Of a DNA stretch of 64,000 nt, positions 1-7,306 are shown in pieces. The stretch is from Sphingomonadales bacterium UBA6171 (GTDB taxonomy: Bacteria; Pseudomonadota; Alphaproteobacteria; Sphingomonadales; Sphingomonadaceae), in the NCBI GenBank assembly GCA_002422985.1, contig DITZ01000048.1, positions 23,812 through 87,811 of the forward strand. The letters run 5' to 3'. A program made the translations under genes and the position numbers. The notes beneath the pieces are model-generated. The model saw only the letters and a program-made list of their open reading frames with translations. It was not told where the DNA came from and ran no database searches. The stretch's first letter is position 1. Each line of letters starts with the position of its first letter.

Positions 1-683
1 AGCGTCAGATTTGCGGCAGCCCGGCTCAGATCATTGAATTCCTGCTGCTGATGATCGGGATTGCTCCCTTTGGCCGCCATTATGTTGCGGATGAAGGCAG
101 GGTCCCAATGCCAGTAGAAACGGCCATCCTGCTTCTGGCGGAGATAATGCCGCAGCCCCTCGCCCGCGCCGCGCTTGCGACGGTGCGGCATATAGCGGGC
201 AATGACGTCTGCTGCTTCTTGCGCGGAGGCAAAGCCGCTATCGACATGTTCTTCCATGAAGCCCAGCACACGCATGACGCCGTCCGGCTCCATGCGCGGC
301 GCAATATCCACCAATGTCAGCGATGCGAAACTGCCTTGCGCCAGATCGCCTTCGGCGATCATCCCGGCGAGTCCGCCAAGCGATGCCCCGACGAGCGCGG
401 GTTTGCGCTCCATCTTCGACGCAATCGCCACGAGATCGGCCGCGAAGTCGCGCATGTCATATGCGCCGGCAGCCGACCAGTCGCTGTCGCCATGGCCACG
501 CATGTCAAAAGCGATCGCGCGAAATCCCGCATCGGCCAGTTCAGCCGTCACGCGCTTCCATGCCCGGCGGGTCTGCCCGCCCCCATGGGCGAGCAGGACC
601 GGCATTGCCGCAGGCTCACCGCGGATTTCGGCGGCAAGGGCTATTCCCCCGGCCCCTTGAATGCTGCTTGTACAGGCGGTCAT
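1..683 (-). CDS. alpha/beta hydrolase, 3' end cut by window edge
   Basis: The reverse strand is open from an ATG at 683 to the window edge, about 227 codons, with no stop. The translation starts MTACTSSIQGAG and shows the alpha/beta-hydrolase order: an oxyanion 'AHGGGQTRR' near residue 30, 'FDMRGHGDSDW' near residue 58, and the nucleophile elbow G-A-S-L-G-G near residue 98. The acid and the catalytic His would lie beyond the edge. The family covers esterases, epoxide hydrolases and C-C hydrolases, so the substrate is not assigned. The gene is divergent from the broken MarR-like gene at 747, and the intergenic region holds an inverted repeat, which suggests that the MarR protein once controlled it. 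The fold is well supported by the motifs; the exact activity is unknown. Confidence 0.85.
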   Translation of the reverse strand, partial: MTACTSSIQGAGGIALAAEIRGEPAAMPVLLAHGGGQTRRAWKRVTAELADAGFRAIAFDMRGHGDSDWSAAGAYDMRDFAADLVAIASKMERKPALVGASLGGLAGMIAEGDLAQGSFASLTLVDIAPRMEPDGVMRVLGFMEEHVDSGFASAQEAADVIARYMPHRRKRGAGEGLRHYLRQKQDGRFYWHWDPAFIRNIMAAKGSNPDHQQQEFNDLSRAAANLT

Positions 684-708
684 ATGGCAGCCACTATATA
701 TTAAGCGA

Positions 709-719
709 TTTACAGTAAA
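709..719. promoter_or_regulatory. short inverted repeat, candidate operator
   Basis: TTTAC-A-GTAAA is a perfect inverted repeat with a one-base centre, in the AT-rich gap between the divergent hydrolase (start 683) and the MarR-like pseudogene (start 747). MarR proteins usually bind short AT-rich palindromes between divergent genes, so this is a plausible former operator. It is short enough to occur by chance. Confidence 0.35.
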
Positions 720-746
720 TGATTATATTCTGCTTTTGGCTTCGAT

Positions 747-996
747 ATGATGCCGGACATGGCCGTGCGACCGGACCAGGATGCCGATACGGCAGCCGCG
801 AATTTTTTGACCGAAACCGATCAGCTGGTTTTCCTGATGGAGAAGGTGACGCGACGGTTTCGGCGCACCATTGACACATCGGTCGAATGACACATCGGTC
901 GAACAATTTGGCCTTGCCCGCACCCGGTGGCGCACGCTCGCCTGTCTCTATCGAACGCCGGGCATGACGCAGACCGGGCTTGCCAGGCCCTTATGA
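747..996 (+). pseudogene. MarR-family regulator, broken by 16-bp duplication and truncated
   Basis: The frame from ATG 747 reads MMPDMAVRPDQDADTAA and then a helix 'DQLVFLMEKVTRRFRR', and stops at 888-890 after 47 codons. The stop lies at the junction of an exact 16-bp tandem duplication (872-887 and 888-903). Removing one copy restores the frame into 'EQFGLARTRWRTLACLYR' and 'GMTQTGLAR', the start of a MarR winged helix; compare 'RIGVTRPQWRTLTMLRR' in the intact MarR at 45536. The restored frame ends at TGA 994-996, before the recognition helix and wing, so the 3' half is also missing. It is therefore a decayed gene with at least two lesions. Its divergent neighbour, the alpha/beta hydrolase, was probably its target. 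Confidence 0.7.
872..903 (+). repeat. exact 16-bp tandem duplication
   Basis: The 16-bp unit tgacacatcggtcgaa occurs twice head to tail (872-887 and 888-903). Because 16 is not a multiple of 3, it shifts the frame of the MarR-like gene and creates an immediate TGA. It looks like a recent slippage event, since both copies are identical. Confidence 0.95.
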
Positions 997-1070
997 AATC
1001 ATCGTCGTGAAGCCCCCCGCCGGGCGGGTCGTGATCCCGCAGCCACGGCAGCGGAAGCTGCACCGGACAG

Positions 1071-1106
1071 GCATGGGGCCGGCGTGTTGATCCGCCGGCC
1101 CCGTGC
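1071..1106 (-). terminator. GC-rich hairpin after the PEP-CTERM gene
   Basis: GGGGCCGGCG (1075-1084) pairs perfectly with CGCCGGCCCC (1093-1102) across an 8-base loop. The stem extends to about 14 bp (1071-1106) if one G-T pair is allowed. It lies just past the stop of the minus-strand gene 1119-1817. There is no clear U-run, so it could be a Rho-independent terminator of the GC-rich type or an mRNA 3' end stabiliser. Confidence 0.5.
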
Positions 1107-1118
1107 CGCATGGGCCGG

Positions 1119-1817
1119 TCAGGCGGTGGTGGCCGCCGCTGCACCGCGACGGCGGCGCGATGCCGCACCGACGAGGCCGAAGCCGGCGATCAGCATGGCC
1201 CAGCTGGCCGGCTCCGGGACGCCGGCGTTATTGCTGATTTCGCGCCATTCGAAGCGGATATTGTCCAGCCCGACATCATAGCTGTCCGGGCCCCAGCGCA
1301 GTGTATAGCCATCCGACGACCAGCCGCTGGCAAGGGCGACCGAGGCATGGCCGGGGTATAGGGTGCTGATCCCGGATCCGGACAGGACTGAGGTGCCATT
1401 TTCCAGCACGCTGTAGGTCATGGTCCGGCAGGAGGCACGGTTCACATAGCAGCCGGTGTCGAAGTCGAGCAGGCGCAGTTCATAGCCGGCCAGCGGCGTG
1501 AAAGTGATGGCGGCATAATAGTTGGTAGCGTTAGAGCCACCCCACACGACATTGGTGAGATCGCCATAGCTGCTGGTCCAGTGTTTCAGATGATCCTCAG
1601 CGAGGTCATCAGCGATGGTGTAGCTGGCATAGCTGACATCGACGTTGGCGGAATCGCCATAATTCTGGCCGATGCGGCTGCCGTTGCCGCAATTCTGGTC
1701 GCCCGCAACGCCGCAGATGCTGCCGGCAAAATCCAGCGTGGTGATGCTGGCGTGCGCCGTGGCGGGGATGGTGAAGGCGGCCAGTGCGGCGCTGGCGGCG
1801 AGAATGAGAGTCTTCAT
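1119..1817 (-). CDS. PEPxxWA-CTERM sorting-domain secreted protein
   Basis: This is a 232-residue exported protein. Residues 1-23 form a signal peptide (MKTLILAASAALAAF... ending AHA). The C-terminus carries the sorting signal VPEPASWAMLIAGFG, then a short hydrophobic stretch and the basic tail RRRR. The PEPxxWA variant is characteristic of sphingomonads and relatives and is recognised by an exosortase system. The middle is a Cys-containing, Gly/Ser/Thr/Tyr-rich beta-type region with no domain I recognise. AGGGAGAA just upstream of the ATG supports the start. It is divergent from the sigma-factor gene at 1992. Its role is unknown; PEP-CTERM proteins are usually surface or extracellular-matrix proteins. 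Confidence 0.88.
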   Translation of the reverse strand: MKTLILAASAALAAFTIPATAHASITTLDFAGSICGVAGDQNCGNGSRIGQNYGDSANVDVSYASYTIADDLAEDHLKHWTSSYGDLTNVVWGGSNATNYYAAITFTPLAGYELRLLDFDTGCYVNRASCRTMTYSVLENGTSVLSGSGISTLYPGHASVALASGWSSDGYTLRWGPDSYDVGLDNIRFEWREISNNAGVPEPASWAMLIAGFGLVGAASRRRRGAAAATTA

Positions 1818-1991
1818 GGTCTTTCTCCCTGTTGAAGGCGGGCCTGCATGCTATGGCCCTCCAACAGTTCAAGCGCGGCGCTGGCCGAAACCGGGTCAGG
1901 GAAAAATGGTTAACGCAAGGTGACGGCCGCGTGACAGCGGGAAAACTTGTGCCATGCCGGCCGTGCTTCTACCTTGAGGCTCGGGAGGGGC

Positions 1992-2555
1992 ATGATGGCG
2001 AACGCGGAAACCGTCGACAGGCTGATCATGCTGTGGCGCGGCGGCGACGCGGCGGCGCGCGATAGGCTGATCGCGCGGCTCTATCCGGAACTGCGCATCA
2101 TTGCGTCGGCCCAGTTGCGGCGTGAACGCGATGTGTCCTTTTCTTCGGCTGACCTGGTCAATGACGCCGTCCTGAAGCTGGTGCGCATGGGTGTCATCCA
2201 GCTGGCGGACCGGGCGCATATGGTGGCGCTGGCGGCCCGGCTGATGCGCAACATCCTGGTGGACCATGCCCGCGCCAAGGGCACAGACAAGCGCCTGCAC
2301 CAGAAGGTGGAACTGAACCCGGATATCGATGGCGAACGCAGGGTTGATCTGATTGCGCTGGAAACCGCGCTTAAACGGTTGAGCGCGATCGACGCGCAAC
2401 TGGGGGAACTGGTGGAAATGCGCTATTTCGGCGGCATGGGGCTGGGCGATATCGCCGAAGTGACGGGCCTTTCCGAGGCGACCGTGAAACGGCGCTGGCG
2501 GACGGCGCGCGCCTGGCTGGCCGATGCGCTGGGCCATCCGATCGAAGGGCGCTGA
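1992..2555 (+). CDS. ECF-like sigma-70 family factor (kinase-linked type)
   Basis: The 187-residue protein has a sigma region 2 (about residues 10-85, with 'SADLVNDAVLKLVRMG' and 'LAARLMRNILVDHARAKG') and a region 4 helix-turn-helix (about 125-185, 'GDIAEVTGLSEATVKRRWR'). It resembles the ECF-like sigma factors (Sigma70_ECF type) often encoded with Ser/Thr kinases. GGGAGGGG directly before the tandem ATGATG at 1992/1995 fixes the start; an upstream in-frame start at 1947 lacks this signal. The next gene, a Hanks-type kinase, begins 16 bp after the stop in the same direction. No anti-sigma gene is seen, so the kinase is the likely regulator of activity. Target promoters are unknown; the divergent PEP-CTERM gene is one candidate. 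Confidence 0.88.
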   Translation: MMANAETVDRLIMLWRGGDAAARDRLIARLYPELRIIASAQLRRERDVSFSSADLVNDAVLKLVRMGVIQLADRAHMVALAARLMRNILVDHARAKGTDKRLHQKVELNPDIDGERRVDLIALETALKRLSAIDAQLGELVEMRYFGGMGLGDIAEVTGLSEATVKRRWRTARAWLADALGHPIEGR

Positions 2556-2571
2556 GCGGTTGGAAACGGAG

Positions 2572-4863
2572 ATGAAGCTGGCCGTGGAGCGCGCGGCACT
2601 GGCGCTGCTGGACGATGTGCTGGACCTGCCGGAGTCGGCGCGCGCGGCCTTCATCGACGAACGCACCGCAGACGAGGCCGTGAAGGCGCGCCTGTCGGCG
2701 ATGCTGGAAGCGGACCGGATTTCTTCGCTGCGCACCGGTGCGGCGGTGCTGGGGCTGGGCAGCGCGCCGCTGCCCGAACGGATCGGGCATTACCGCATCA
2801 CCGGGCTGATCGGTCGTGGCGGGATGGGTGCGGTATATCGGGGCGTGCGCGACAGCGGCGATTTTGCCCATGAGGTGGCGATCAAGGTCATCAAGCCGGG
2901 GCTTTTGTCAGAGCAGCTGGCCGAACGGCTCCGGGCCGAACGGCAGACGCTGGCCATGCTGAACCATCCCAACATCGCGCATCTGTACGATGGCGGCCAA
3001 ACCGAGAGCGGCCAACCGTTCATGGTGATGGAACTGGTGGAGGGCACCGCGATCGATCGCTGGGCCGACGCCCGGATGCTGTCGGTGCCGGAACGGGTGC
3101 GGCTGATGGAAACAGTGGCCGCCGCAATCAGCCATGCGCACCAGCGGCTGGTGATTCACCGCGATATCACGCCGCTCAATGTGCTGGTGACCGGCGATGG
3201 TGTGGTGAAGCTGATCGATTTCGGCATTGCGCGGCCGGCCGATGCCGAAGGCGCGACGACGGCCGTTGACATTGCCGGGATGGGGCGGCTGCTGCGCCGA
3301 TTGCTGCGAGAAGCGCCGCCGGAACTGGCCGCGGTCATCGCCAAAGCCACACAGGCCGACAGCGCGCGGCGCTATGCCACGGCGGATGCCTTTGCTGCGG
3401 ATCTGGTGGCCTGGCGCACCGGCTTTCCGGTGGCGGCGATGGAGGGCGGCCGGCGCGAGGCACTGGCCAAGTTCGTGCGGCGGCACCGGGCGTGGGTGGT
3501 GGCCCTGGCGCTGTTCGTGCTGGCGCTGGCGACAGCGCTGCTGGCGGTAACGATGGCCAACCAGCGCGCCGGCGCGGCGCAAGCCGAGGCCGAGGCCCGG
3601 TTCGAACGGACGCGCGGCATTGCCCGAACCCTGCTGTTCGAGGCCTTCGACGCCGTGAGCCAGGTGCCCGGCGCGACCGCGGCGCGCAATCTGCTGGCGC
3701 AGACGGGTGCTGCCTATCTGGACGAGCTGGCCGCGATGAAGGGCGCGCCGCCCGACGTGGTGGCCGAAGCTGGCCGCGGCTATGTGCGGCTGGCCGAGGT
3801 GGTGGGCGGTGGACAGGTGGCCTCGCTTGGCCGCCATGCCGACGCCAATGCGCTGCTGGGCAAGGCCGAGGCGCTGCTGCTGCCGCTGCGCCAGGCGCAT
3901 CCGCATGACCCGGCCGTGGCGCGGGCCTATGCGGCATTGCGGCTGGAGCAGGCCGGGGTTGATCTCTACAATAATAATGCCGCCGACCGCGCGCGCGGCC
4001 ACGCCGCCGAGGCCGAGGCGGTGTTGCAGGGGCTGACGACCCGCGATGCCGACGCCGCACGGATGGTGGCGACGGCGATCCAGGCACAGGGCGACAGTTT
4101 CGGCTGGAATGATGATTATGCCCGCGCGCTTCCCTACCATCTGCGTGCCGAAGCGTTCCTGGCCGGGTTGCCGGCGCCGCTGCGGTCTGATCGCGGCGTC
4201 ATGGCGGCCAGAAGCGGCAATCTGCGGCTGCTGGCGGAAGCGCACCACAAGCAAAAGCATGGCCCCGAAGCGCGTGCGGCCAATGATGCGGCGATTGCCA
4301 TCAACCGCGAACTGGTGGCGCTACAGCCGGACAATCCGGCCTTTCAGCGCAAGCTGACGCATGCGCTCTGGTATGCTGCGGTGGTGCACCGGACCAACAT
4401 GCGCGACGCACAGGCGCGCGCGGCCATCACGGAATCGCTGCAACTGGCACGCCGGCTGGTGGCGCGCGATCCGGCGGACATGGGCGCGCTCAGGATGCTG
4501 GCGCTGGTAGGCGAAGTCATGGCGCAGGTGGAGATGGACGCCGGAAACGCGGCGGCATCGGTGGCGCTGTCGGACGAGGTGCTGGCAATGCATGCGCGGA
4601 TGGTGGAGGCGGCCGGCGATGCACCGGGGGCGCTGCGTTCGATGACGGCGGCGCTGCGCACCATTGGCGGCAATTATTATGTGATGGGGGATGTGGCCGG
4701 CGCCTGCCGGATCTGGCGGCGGGCGGTGGGTCATTATGCCACCATGCAGGCGCGCGGGCAGCTGACCGGGCTGGATGCCAGCAATGGCTATCCCGAGATT
4801 GCCGGCTATGTGCGCGATATCTGCGATGGCGGAGCGCGGCCGAAGCTGCCGTGGGAGCCATAG
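2572..4863 (+). CDS. Hanks-type Ser/Thr protein kinase, atypical, membrane-anchored
   Basis: The 763-residue protein has an N-terminal helical segment (1-70), a kinase domain (about 73-285), one membrane helix (about 308-327) and a long alpha-helical TPR-like C-terminal half (330-763), probably periplasmic. The glycine loop GRGGMG (81-86), the lysine in VAIK (105) and DFG (216-218) are present. The catalytic loop reads HRDITPLN (196-203), with Thr in place of the usual Lys of HRDxKxxN. After DFG the sequence passes in about 15 residues to 'AVDIAGMGRLLRRLL', which aligns with the helix after the APE motif, so the activation loop and APE are missing. Start 2572 is chosen for the GGAAACGGAG before it; 2524 is an alternative that overlaps the sigma gene. 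It is probably co-transcribed with the sigma factor. It may be a pseudokinase that works by binding. Confidence 0.85.
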   Translation: MKLAVERAALALLDDVLDLPESARAAFIDERTADEAVKARLSAMLEADRISSLRTGAAVLGLGSAPLPERIGHYRITGLIGRGGMGAVYRGVRDSGDFAHEVAIKVIKPGLLSEQLAERLRAERQTLAMLNHPNIAHLYDGGQTESGQPFMVMELVEGTAIDRWADARMLSVPERVRLMETVAAAISHAHQRLVIHRDITPLNVLVTGDGVVKLIDFGIARPADAEGATTAVDIAGMGRLLRRLLREAPPELAAVIAKATQADSARRYATADAFAADLVAWRTGFPVAAMEGGRREALAKFVRRHRAWVVALALFVLALATALLAVTMANQRAGAAQAEAEARFERTRGIARTLLFEAFDAVSQVPGATAARNLLAQTGAAYLDELAAMKGAPPDVVAEAGRGYVRLAEVVGGGQVASLGRHADANALLGKAEALLLPLRQAHPHDPAVARAYAALRLEQAGVDLYNNNAADRARGHAAEAEAVLQGLTTRDADAARMVATAIQAQGDSFGWNDDYARALPYHLRAEAFLAGLPAPLRSDRGVMAARSGNLRLLAEAHHKQKHGPEARAANDAAIAINRELVALQPDNPAFQRKLTHALWYAAVVHRTNMRDAQARAAITESLQLARRLVARDPADMGALRMLALVGEVMAQVEMDAGNAAASVALSDEVLAMHARMVEAAGDAPGALRSMTAALRTIGGNYYVMGDVAGACRIWRRAVGHYATMQARGQLTGLDASNGYPEIAGYVRDICDGGARPKLPWEP

Positions 4864-4957
4864 GCCAGCCGGACCCGGCCGGATCGCGCGGCCCGGCGCG
4901 CCGCTCCCAGCGGCCTTGCCGGTGCGATCATGGCGGGTCAACAGGGTCGAAACCGCC

Positions 4958-7201
4958 CTAGAAAGCTATGCGACCCTCGATGCCGATGACGCGGGGCTGG
5001 CTGTAGCGGTTGATCGTCGGCGCCTGCGCCACATAATAAAGCTCGTCGAAGAGGTTGTTCGCAAAGGCGGTGAGGCTGACCTTTCCGAACTCGACCCCGA
5101 CCCGAAGATTGACGAGGACATAATCGTCGAGATCGACCGAGGTGGCGGTCAGCTCCTGCTTGCCGCCCCATTGCCCGCTGACCAGCATATTGCCCGTCAG
5201 CGCGACATCGTCAGTAACCGGATAGCGAAGATTGAGGTTCGCCGAGGCGAGCCAGTCGGGAACCTGCGCAAGGTCGAGACCGTCATAGCGGCCGCTCGTT
5301 ACCTCGCCGCCCTGGCGTGAGCCGCTGAGCGCGAGCCGCCCGTCGCCACTGCCGAGATCGAACCCCTGGCTGTATTCGGCCTCAATCCCCCAGCTTTTTG
5401 CATCGCCCGCGTTGGTGAGATAGGCGACCGCCGTGACCGGACAGGCCGCATTGGTCAGCGCGCAGCCGTCGTCCACCTGCGCGATCAGATCCTTGAGCGC
5501 GGTATAATAGCCCGCGATCGCGAAATAGCCGCGACGCATCGGACTGCCCTTGATGCCGACCTCATAGGAGGTGCTGTTTTCATTGCCGAACAGCAGCTGC
5601 ACCGGATTGGGCGCGCGGGGATCGGAAAGACGGGTGTTGAAACCGCCGGCGCGGTAGCTGCTTCCCACCTTGCCATAGGCGAGGATAGTCGAGGTGAGCC
5701 GGTAGGCAAGCGTCGCATTATAAGAGAGATTGTCGGTGCTGATACTGTCGTCGATGATCCGCGACACCCCGCCGGTCGGCAGCCCGGTGCCGAGATCGTA
5801 AAGCCGCGCGGAGATGCTGCGGCTGTCGTGCGTGTAGCGCAGTTCGCCCGTCAGGTTGAGGCTGTCGCTGATGTCGAAACCGAGCGAACCATAAGCGGCA
5901 TAGCTTTCGAATTTCAGCCGCGCGGGGGCGATATTGCCGGGCGACGGATTGGCGAGCGTCGGCGAGCGGATAGTCGCCACCGAAAAATCGCTGTCCAGCA
6001 GCAGCATTTCCGCGCCCGCCAGCCATGTAAGGCGATTCGCCACGCCGCTGATATGGATGTCCTGCGACAAATTGTCGGTCGTATCGACGACATAGGAGGC
6101 CGCGTTCGGATCGATCGGTGTCAGTGCCCCGACCTCTCCGGCGGCGCGGGCGCGGGCAAGTTCGGTGGGGCTGACGGCGTCACTGTCCAGATCATATTCG
6201 GACCGTCGTTTGCGGTAGGAGGTCGTCGAAGTCAGATCGGCACCGCCAAGGTCGATACGGAAGATGGCCTGCAACCCGTCGACATCCTGCGTCGCCCTGG
6301 GTGCCGTGTTCCAGGGATAGCGGAAGCGATCCTGGATATAGCCGCCGGGGAAGCCCGGCGTGCCGGCGGGGATGAAAATCTGATAGTGGATCGTGGGTGT
6401 GGTCAGCCGCTGCGTCTCGGCCATGATGATGGCATCCACCGGGCCGCGCCTGAGGCGCAGCTGCCCGCGAAGACCATGCCCCTTCTGCCGGTCGAAATAG
6501 ACATCATTGTCCGGATTATAGAAAAAGCCCTTGTCCTGCTCCATCAGATCGCCGCTGAAGCGGATCGCCAGACCATCGGCAAGCGGGACGTTGACCGCGG
6601 CCTGCGTCTGGAAGCTGTTGGTTTCAAAGCCGTATCGCGCACTCGCCCAGCCCGAAAGATCAAAGCCGGGTTCGGCCGAGATGATATTGATCGCGCCGCC
6701 GACCGCATTGCGTCCGTACAATGCGCCCTGTGTCCCGCGCAGCACCTCGACGCGGCCGATGTCGAGAAAATCGAGGCGCGTGAAGTTGCGGCCACCCACG
6801 GCACCGCCGGCGATATAGGCACCATTGCGATAGAGGCCGACGCTCGGGTCGCCATTGGTCGCACGCGCCGTGGACGACGCGCGGATCGATATCTCGGACG
6901 TGATCGACGAATTCAGATTGTTGAAACGGACGCCCGGCTGGTCGGCGAGCAGTTCGCCGCTGCTTGTCGCGCCGCCGCGACCGGTGAGCGCGGTGATTTC
7001 GATGACCGAGGCCGCGGTGGGAACGTCGGCGAGCCGCTCTTCCCGCCGCCGCGCCGTCACGACGATCGTGCCGTCATTCTCCGCGCCAGCCGCAGGGCCG
7101 GCCGGCAGCGCCGCGGCCGGCCGGTCCTGGGCGAAAGCGGCCGGGGTTGCCGCCACCCAGAGGGCGGCCGTGCAGAAAAGTAGGTGCGCCTTGCGTCCCA
7201 T
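4958..7201 (-). CDS. TonB-dependent receptor
   Basis: The 747-residue outer-membrane receptor has a signal peptide (MGRKAHLLF... ending AAFAQ, about residue 24), a TonB-box-like segment (DGTIVVTARRREERL), a plug domain with 'VEVLRGTQGALYGRNAVGG', and a 22-strand-type beta barrel ending in Phe (GIEGRIAF), as expected for Omp85-dependent assembly. The start at 7201 is preferred over 7216 because GGGAGAG lies exactly in the six-codon extension and would serve as ribosome-binding site. It has its own upstream region: a terminator (7272-7293) separates it from the peptidase-like gene and a palindrome (7230-7241) shared with the 9428 region precedes it. The ligand is unknown; the neighbouring hydrolases suggest a peptide-, ester- or lactam-like compound. 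Confidence 0.93.
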   Translation of the reverse strand: MGRKAHLLFCTAALWVAATPAAFAQDRPAAALPAGPAAGAENDGTIVVTARRREERLADVPTAASVIEITALTGRGGATSSGELLADQPGVRFNNLNSSITSEISIRASSTARATNGDPSVGLYRNGAYIAGGAVGGRNFTRLDFLDIGRVEVLRGTQGALYGRNAVGGAINIISAEPGFDLSGWASARYGFETNSFQTQAAVNVPLADGLAIRFSGDLMEQDKGFFYNPDNDVYFDRQKGHGLRGQLRLRRGPVDAIIMAETQRLTTPTIHYQIFIPAGTPGFPGGYIQDRFRYPWNTAPRATQDVDGLQAIFRIDLGGADLTSTTSYRKRRSEYDLDSDAVSPTELARARAAGEVGALTPIDPNAASYVVDTTDNLSQDIHISGVANRLTWLAGAEMLLLDSDFSVATIRSPTLANPSPGNIAPARLKFESYAAYGSLGFDISDSLNLTGELRYTHDSRSISARLYDLGTGLPTGGVSRIIDDSISTDNLSYNATLAYRLTSTILAYGKVGSSYRAGGFNTRLSDPRAPNPVQLLFGNENSTSYEVGIKGSPMRRGYFAIAGYYTALKDLIAQVDDGCALTNAACPVTAVAYLTNAGDAKSWGIEAEYSQGFDLGSGDGRLALSGSRQGGEVTSGRYDGLDLAQVPDWLASANLNLRYPVTDDVALTGNMLVSGQWGGKQELTATSVDLDDYVLVNLRVGVEFGKVSLTAFANNLFDELYYVAQAPTINRYSQPRVIGIEGRIAF

Positions 7202-7229
7202 GATGTCTCTCCCCATTTCTTATCCGAAT

Positions 7230-7241
7230 ATTATCGATAAT
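7230..7241. promoter_or_regulatory. palindrome ATTATCGATAAT, candidate GntR operator
   Basis: A perfect 12-bp palindrome lies 29 bp upstream of the TonB receptor start. The same 12 bases occur at 9429-9440, between the divergent GntR and serine-hydrolase genes. GntR/FCD regulators bind short palindromes near their own promoter, so the two copies are the best candidate operators for the regulator at 8605-9345. Confidence 0.65.
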
Positions 7242-7271
7242 CTGTGCAGAGGTGCAAGCGAGTCAAGCCGG

Positions 7272-7293
7272 AAAAAATGCCGGGCTCCGGCAT
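7272..7293 (-). terminator. Rho-independent terminator after M28-like gene
   Basis: Read on the minus strand, a perfect 7-bp stem ATGCCGG/CCGGCAT with a 3-base loop (7277-7293) runs straight into six T residues (7277-7272). It lies 13 bp past the stop of the minus-strand gene 7307-8608 and before the TonB receptor, so the two are separate transcription units. Confidence 0.8.
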
Positions 7294-7306
7294 CCGGTTC
7301 GGCGGC

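Noticed and set aside
51..704. Open frame on the plus strand at the left edge
   Set aside because: It is antisense to the alpha/beta hydrolase read from 683 to the edge, which shows ordered family motifs; the plus frame shows none.
2908..4260. 450-codon minus-strand frame inside the kinase gene
   Set aside because: His/Gln/Arg-rich composition typical of an antisense shadow in GC-rich DNA; the plus-strand kinase has clear motifs.
5828..7183. 451-codon plus-strand frame over the TonB receptor
   Set aside because: Antisense shadow; the receptor on the minus strand has signal peptide, plug and barrel features.
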